From Trebonia sp963843745 (GTDB lineage Bacteria; Actinomycetota; Actinomycetes; Streptosporangiales; Streptosporangiaceae), in the NCBI GenBank assembly GCA_963843745.1, contig CAWJLP010000012.1, positions 62,001 to 126,000 on the forward strand: a stretch of 64,000 nucleotides of DNA. The letters are read 5' to 3'. Each line of letters opens with the position of its first letter. Positions within the stretch are counted from its first letter, which is position 1. The notes below the pieces were generated by a model that searched no databases, was not told the DNA's origin, and saw only the letters and a program-made list of their open reading frames with translations. Both the position numbers and the translations under genes were made by a program. Below are positions 59,995-64,000 of the stretch, one piece after another.

Positions 59995-60740
59995 CTATCC
60001 CAGCTGGCCGCGACGCCCTGTCAGGTAGGCGATCTCGGCGGTGTTGCCCGCCAGCTCGATGGCTCTGTCGTACGCCGCGCGCGACTCCTGGCTGCGGCCG
60101 AGCCGGCGCAGCAGGTCGGCGCGGGTCGCACGGTAGAGGTGATAGCCGGCCAGCTTGTCCTCAAGACGGTCGACGGCCGCCCCGCGGCCACGCCGGCGAC
60201 CAGGCGCTGGCGCACCAGCCGGTGACCCTCGGCGATCAGCGCCACGTCCCAGGTCCCGCGGTCCTGCTCGGCGAGCGTGACCAGCTCGCCGCTCGCCGAG
60301 ACCCGGGCGGTACGGCGGGCCTCGGTGAGCAGCATCAGCGCCAGCAGCCCGGCCACCTCACCGTCGTCCGGCAGGAGGGCACGGATCAGGCGAGTGAGCC
60401 GGATCGCCTCGGCGGTCAGGTCGTGACGTACGGGATCGGTGTCCGGGCCGGTCGCCAGGTAGCCCTCGTTGAAGACGAGGAAGAGGACGGCGAGTACGCC
60501 GGCGACGCGTGCGGGGAGATCCTCCGCGGACGGCACCCGGTAAGGGATGCGAGCCGCCATGATCTTGGCCTTCGCGCGGGTGATCCGCTGACCCATGGCG
60601 GCCTCCTGCACCAGGAAGGCGCGGGCGATCTCGGGCACGGTCAGGCCGGCGACCATGCGCAGCGTCAGCGCCACGCGGGTCTTCATCGCGAGCGCCGGGT
60701 GGCAGCAGGTGAAGATCAGCCGGAGCCGTTCGTCGTCGAT
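59995..60740 (-). pseudogene. Degenerate ECF sigma factor (DUF6596/SigJ-like)
   Basis: Two blocks of one ECF sigma factor are visible. The first (frame up to about 60740) has DDERLRLIFTCCHPALAMKTRVALTLRMVAGLTVPEIARAFLVQEAAMGQRITRAKAKI, then GVLAVLFLVFNEGYLA, the region 4 and SnoaL-like start. The second, in another frame, has AVDRLEDKLAGYHLYRATRADLLRRLGRSQESRAAYDRAIELAGNTAE and stops at 59995. The N-terminal sigma region 2 and about 60 residues in the middle are missing. It is therefore non-functional. Split motifs are given in pieces; none of the pieces forms a complete sigma factor. Confidence 0.8.
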
Positions 60741-60859
60741 GGCGTAGAGAGCCTCGGGCGCGGCGTTTCCGCGGAAGCGCATTGTGCAGATTTTCACAAG
60801 CCGGTTCTGCGGAAAACGTCCACTTCTGGCGCGGTGAGCGCTGTGATGGCAGAGCTTCT

Positions 60860-61399
60860 TCAGCGTCGCGGCCGCGGCAGGCCGTGGCGGGCCAGGGTGT
60901 CGGCCCGGCGCAGCGCGTCGGGCAGCCGGTGCCGGCCGGCCATCTGCCGGACAAGGCTCGCGGCGTCGGCGCGGGGCATCCCGGCGGCGGTGACGTACAG
61001 CGGCCGGGCTGAGGTCCCGCGCAGCACCGCGATGGCGTGGGTGGCGGTGCGGAAGGGCGTCTTGGCCACGCCGATCACCGGCACGCCGAACTCATCGCGG
61101 GCCCGGGCGCCCAGGCCGGGCCGGCCGTCCGGGTCCAGGTCGGCGTAGCCGTCGATGACCAGCAGGCTCAGGCCGATCACGCCGTCCAGGACCGCGCGCA
61201 GCGGCGGCAGCTCGCGCAGGTAGAACTGACCCGGCTGGTAGGGCGCGACGTCAGCCACCACGGCGATCCGGTCCCCGGTCAGGCGCGAAAAGGCCGGATC
61301 AGCGGCCACGACGGCGGCCGCCCGGGCGCCGCCGGAGGGCAAGTAGTGCACGTCCGCCGCCACGAACACGGCCACGCCAGGATGCCCGCCAGTTTCCAC
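60860..61399 (-). CDS. Endonuclease V-like protein, short and divergent
   Basis: A 179-residue protein of the Nfi/endonuclease V fold, which cuts DNA next to deaminated bases such as hypoxanthine. AADVHYL (Asp16), YQPGQFYLRELPPLRAV (Glu63), LLVIDGYADL (Asp83) and VIGVAKTPF (Lys113) match the catalytic set. The usual D-G-x-G-x-x-HPRR loop is changed to DGYADLDPDGR, and the protein is about 40 residues shorter than typical. HRLPDALRRADTLAR is the conserved C-terminus. It starts 3 bp after the PhyH stop. A catalytic role is plausible but the altered loop makes substrate specificity uncertain. Confidence 0.75.
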   Translation of the reverse strand: METGGHPGVAVFVAADVHYLPSGGARAAAVVAADPAFSRLTGDRIAVVADVAPYQPGQFYLRELPPLRAVLDGVIGLSLLVIDGYADLDPDGRPGLGARARDEFGVPVIGVAKTPFRTATHAIAVLRGTSARPLYVTAAGMPRADAASLVRQMAGRHRLPDALRRADTLARHGLPRPRR

Positions 61400-61402
61400 G
61401 GG

Positions 61403-62299
61403 TTAGTGGACTGGCCCGGACGGCGGCTGCCAGCGCTGCCAGGAAGCGTCGACGGTGAAGAACCGGGACGGGCCAGGGGGGCGGCCGGCCAGCTCGCCGC
61501 GCGGTCGGAGCGTCAGGCCCGCGGGGACCGGTTCCCACCAGGGCTCGCGGCCCAGCAGCCGGCTGAATAGCTCGAATGGCCGGCCCGCGGGCCCGAGGAT
61601 CATTTCCGACGGTGCCGGGGACCCTGGCTGCTGCCAGCGGAAGTCGGCGGACAGCCGGAGCTGGTGACCGGTGTTGGGGAGCGCCGCGTGGGGGGTCAGG
61701 CAGTGAAAGATCATCACATCACCGGGGCTGTACCCGGTGGTGCTCCAGCCGCGCTCGGTGCCGGTCAGCAGCCGCGGCTGCCGGGGCCTGTCCCGGTGGC
61801 CGCCGGGGCGCACGGCGAGACCGCCGAGCGTGGCCGGCACCTCGGCCAGCGGGAGCCAGGTGGTCAGCATGTCCTGGACTCCCGACCCCATGTAGTCGCA
61901 GTGGACGTACCGGCCGCGGGTCCGGTCGGCCGCGGACTCCGGCGCCACTGCGCGCAGTACCTTCACCGGGTAAGAGAAGGCCTGCGGGCCCAGGATGCGG
62001 CGGACCGTCTCGCGCAGTGGCGCCAGGTACGGGAGCGCGTTGAACGCCCGGCTCATCACCGCTGCGCGGTACGCCGGGTCGGCCAGCGCCTCCCGGGGGC
62101 CCGCTGCCCGGCCCAGCAGCGGTGACCCCGCCTCCGTCCAGCCGCCCGCTCGCAGCGTCGCGGTTACCTGTTCACCCGCGGCCCGGACCCGCTCTGCCGG
62201 CAGCAGGCCGCGCAGGAACACGTACCCGTCCGCGGCGAGCCGCGCCCTGAGCGCCTCCGGGTCCCTGGCCAGCCCGCGGGAATCGGCCAGCTCATCCAC
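61403..62299 (-). CDS. PhyH-family Fe(II)/2-oxoglutarate dioxygenase
   Basis: A 298-residue phytanoyl-CoA dioxygenase-like enzyme. The iron triad is probably His133 and Asp135 (YVHCDYM) with His204 (FHCLTPHAALPN), and Arg215 would hold 2-oxoglutarate. DGYVFLRGLLPAERV is the typical N-terminal motif. GWSTTGYSPGDVMIFHC precedes the distal His. It is 3 bp from the endonuclease V-like gene on the same strand, so they are co-transcribed. The substrate is unknown; related enzymes hydroxylate natural products, ectoine or fatty acyl-CoA. Confidence 0.85.
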   Translation of the reverse strand: MDELADSRGLARDPEALRARLAADGYVFLRGLLPAERVRAAGEQVTATLRAGGWTEAGSPLLGRAAGPREALADPAYRAAVMSRAFNALPYLAPLRETVRRILGPQAFSYPVKVLRAVAPESAADRTRGRYVHCDYMGSGVQDMLTTWLPLAEVPATLGGLAVRPGGHRDRPRQPRLLTGTERGWSTTGYSPGDVMIFHCLTPHAALPNTGHQLRLSADFRWQQPGSPAPSEMILGPAGRPFELFSRLLGREPWWEPVPAGLTLRPRGELAGRPPGPSRFFTVDASWQRWQPPSGPVH

Positions 62300-62374
62300 A
62301 CCGTCACGCTAACTCCTCTGCCTGGGAATCCACCGGGCGCCAGCTGGGAAGCCTCCAGGTCAGGGCGACCGGAA

Positions 62375-62668
62375 TTATCCGGTCGCTTCATCGTCGGCGC
62401 CAGCCAGGAGGGCCAGGATCTCGCCGATAGTGCGTTCCCGGCTGTCGGTCTCGGGGAGCGGCAGGTGGGCCTGGATCTGGTAGCGGTTGCGGCGGCCGTC
62501 CTTGTGCTTGACGACGTACCCGGCCTCGGTGAGATCGGTGACGATGCCGTAGGCGGTGCGCTCGGTGACGCCCGTCCTGGCCGCGATCTCGCGCAGTCGT
62601 ACGCCCGGGTCGTGGGCGATGCACAGCAGCACCCGGGCGTGGTTGGTCAGGAAGCTCCAGTCCGCCAC
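62375..62668 (-). CDS. Winged-helix (MarR/ArsR-like) transcriptional regulator
   Basis: A 97-residue protein that is one winged helix: LTNHARVLLCIAHDPGVRLREIAARTGVTERTAYGIVTDLTEAGYVVKHKDGRRNRYQI. The C-terminus ends in acidic residues. It belongs to a small actinobacterial group often next to membrane protein genes. The GTG start lies only 6 bp after a -10-like TAATAT on the minus strand, implying a leaderless message. It is divergent from the DUF4389 gene, which it may control. Confidence 0.85.
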   Translation of the reverse strand: MADWSFLTNHARVLLCIAHDPGVRLREIAARTGVTERTAYGIVTDLTEAGYVVKHKDGRRNRYQIQAHLPLPETDSRERTIGEILALLAGADDEATG

Positions 62669-62674
62669 GCTCGC

Positions 62675-62717
62675 ATATTACATAATTCATTTCCAGAAAT
62701 ACATTGCTAGTTTCTGG
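62675..62717. promoter_or_regulatory. AT-rich promoter/operator between divergent genes
   Basis: TAATAT on the minus strand (62675-62680) is a -10 box for the winged-helix gene. Further out, CCAGAAA (62693-62699) and TTTCTGG (62711-62717) form a 7-bp inverted repeat that could be its operator. The rest of the gap has no gene. Confidence 0.45.
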
Positions 62718-62830
62718 TTGCGAACGTAGCGTGAAGACAAACCCATGGGCCGGTGATCCGCCCCGGCCGGCGCCCATCGCGTGCCGGTGTCATGGATGTG
62801 GCGCCCGCGTGTACTAACGAGGAGGAAGCC

Positions 62831-63568
62831 ATGTACCAGAACTACCCCGTGCAGGTGCGAGCGCGGCTGGATGAGCCGTTGAGCCGCTGGCTGTGGCTGG
62901 TCAAGTGGCTGCTGGCGATCCCGCACTACATCGTGCTGTTCTTCTTGTGGATCGCGTTCGCCGTCGTCACCGTCATCGCGTTCTTCGCGATCTTGGTCAC
63001 CGGCCGCTACCCCCGTTCGCTGTTCGGCTTCAACCTGGGGGTGCTGCGCTGGTCGTGGCGGGTCGGCTACTACACCTACAGCGCCCTGGGCACCGACCGC
63101 TACCCGCCGTTCAGCCTGGACGAGGAGCCGGACTACCCGGCGACGCTGGACATCGCCTACCCGCAGCGGCTGTCCCGCGGCCTGGTCCTGGTCAAGTGGT
63201 GGCTGCTGGCGATCCCGCAGTACGCCATCGTCGCGGTGTTCGCCGGCGGCGCCGCCTACACCTCGACCGGGGGCTCTGGGCACGCCTGGCAGGCCGATGC
63301 CCTGTCCGGCGGCCTGATCGGGCTGCTGGTGTGCTTCGCGGCGATCACGCTGCTGGTCGCGGGCCGCTACCCGCGAGGGCTCTATGACTTCGTCATGGGC
63401 ATGAACCGCTGGGTGCTGCGGGTCATCGCCTACGCCGCCTTGATGACCGACGCCTACCCGCCGTTCCGCCTGGACCAGGGCGGCGCCGACGCACCCGCCC
63501 CCGCACCCGATGACCCCGCACCCGCCTCGGCCGCCTCGGCCCTGACTCCGGCCGCACCCGTCAGCTGA
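62831..63568 (+). CDS. DUF4389-family membrane protein, duplicated module
   Basis: A 245-residue membrane protein built from two similar modules. Module 1 has LVKWLLAIPHYIVLFFLW, TGRYPRSLFGFNLGVLRW and GTDRYPPFSL. Module 2 has LVKWWLLAIPQYAIVAVF, AGRYPRGLYDFVMGMNRW and MTDAYPPFRL. Each has two membrane segments, with the RYPR and YPPF loops conserved. The C-terminus is a Pro/Ala-rich tail. GGAGGAAG precedes the ATG at 62831. Function unknown; it is often beside winged-helix regulators. Confidence 0.9.
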   Translation: MYQNYPVQVRARLDEPLSRWLWLVKWLLAIPHYIVLFFLWIAFAVVTVIAFFAILVTGRYPRSLFGFNLGVLRWSWRVGYYTYSALGTDRYPPFSLDEEPDYPATLDIAYPQRLSRGLVLVKWWLLAIPQYAIVAVFAGGAAYTSTGGSGHAWQADALSGGLIGLLVCFAAITLLVAGRYPRGLYDFVMGMNRWVLRVIAYAALMTDAYPPFRLDQGGADAPAPAPDDPAPASAASALTPAAPVS

Positions 63569-63596
63569 AGGACCCGGTGGCCGTAAGGAGACCAAC

Positions 63597-64000
63597 ATGA
63601 CGACCGCCATGCGGATCCCAGCGACGAAAAAAGTCCCAATGGACTCGACGAGGAAGACCGCGCTCGTCGCGGGCATCTTTTACCTGATCACCTTCATCTC
63701 GATCCCCACGCTCTTCCTCTACAGCCCGGTGAAAAACCACCAGGACTGGATCCTCGGCTCCGGCGGCCACACTGCCGTGCTCGTCGGCGGCTTCCTCGAA
63801 GTGATCGTCGCCCTCGCCGGCATCGGCACCGCCGTCACCTTGTATCCGGTCCTCAAACGGCAGAACGAAGGCGCCGCGCTCGGCTTCGTCACCGCCCGCG
63901 TCATCGAAGGCAGCATGATCTTCGCCGGCGTCGTCAGCCTGCTGTCGCTGGTGACCATGCGACAGCACCTAAGCGGCGCGGCCGGAGCAAACACAGCCGC
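63597..64000 (+). CDS. DUF4386-family membrane protein (3' end beyond window)
   Basis: The first 134 codons of a protein with RKTALVAGIFYLITFISIPTLFLYSPV, the DUF4386 first helix, then AVLVGGFLEVIVALAGIGTAVTLYPVLKRQNEGAALGFVTARVIEGSMIFAGVVSLLSLVTM, given here as three consecutive hydrophobic parts. AAGGAG (63585-63590) precedes the ATG. The frame is open to the window end. It follows the DUF4389 gene after 28 bp, so they share an operon. Function unknown. Confidence 0.85.
   Translation, partial: MTTAMRIPATKKVPMDSTRKTALVAGIFYLITFISIPTLFLYSPVKNHQDWILGSGGHTAVLVGGFLEVIVALAGIGTAVTLYPVLKRQNEGAALGFVTARVIEGSMIFAGVVSLLSLVTMRQHLSGAAGANTA

Noticed and set aside
1..64000. tRNA, rRNA, riboswitch and prophage or transposase genes
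   Set aside because: No T-loop or cloverleaf pattern, conserved riboswitch core, integrase or transposase motif was found by eye; an actual covariance search was not possible.

Overview
The window is a high-GC actinomycete chromosome segment. GC-rich third codon positions, many GTG starts, 4-nt ATGA/GTGA gene overlaps, an HrdB-type principal sigma factor with an acidic N-terminus, and the neighbourhood [PAS/GAF/PP2C phosphatase]-hrdB-parE-parC (arranged as in Streptomyces) all point to Actinomycetota of the Streptomyces/Streptosporangiales kind. The genus cannot be fixed from this window. No tRNA, rRNA, CRISPR array or intact transposase was seen.

Layout. 1-8.5 kb: the end of a MurJ-like flippase, a GNAT acetyltransferase, a membrane-anchored tandem AAA+ ATPase and a fused 5-oxoprolinase. 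8.6-20 kb: a housekeeping block with a large unknown protein, a PP2C-type sensor phosphatase, HrdB, a DUF7455 protein, ParE and ParC. 20-29.4 kb: an SDR/sugar kinase operon, a YjbQ protein, an XRE/PBP-like regulator, two exported proteins of unknown function, a NarL-type two-component pair, an unlisted 59-residue zinc-finger-like small gene, and a PEBP protein. 29.5-34.2 kb: a PQQ-like propeller protein, a type II NADH dehydrogenase, a Sco1-thioredoxin fusion and a methyltransferase. 34.2-45 kb: accessory genes with clear decay, including an HNH-endonuclease remnant across the 5' end of an esterase gene and a GH127 remnant overlapping the start of a GH51 arabinofuranosidase. Drug-efflux/MarR and oxidoreductase/TetR cassettes with palindromic operators also lie here. 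44.4-48.3 kb: a three-gene operon of flavin-dependent (LLM) monooxygenases, one frameshifted in a G run. 49.8-52.6 kb: a tightly coupled E1alpha-E1beta-lipoyl carrier-VOC operon with no E2 or E3. 53.4-59.9 kb: an orphan histidine kinase, a 3-oxoacid CoA-transferase, and an FHA protein next to an unusual P-loop NTPase-Ser/Thr kinase fusion. 60-64 kb: a decayed ECF sigma gene, an endonuclease V-like gene with a PhyH dioxygenase, a winged-helix regulator and two multispan membrane proteins.

The most interesting non-coding signal is a family of 71-bp nested-palindrome units: one copy at about 20.4 kb and two at about 53.2-53.4 kb in the opposite orientation, each inside a larger conserved element between convergent gene ends. 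A second, 20-bp motif occurs identically three times, also only in convergent gaps. The most interesting protein module is the NTPase-kinase plus FHA pair (56.3-59.3 kb), followed by the E2-less dehydrogenase operon. All family assignments were made by eye from motifs; no database search was run.
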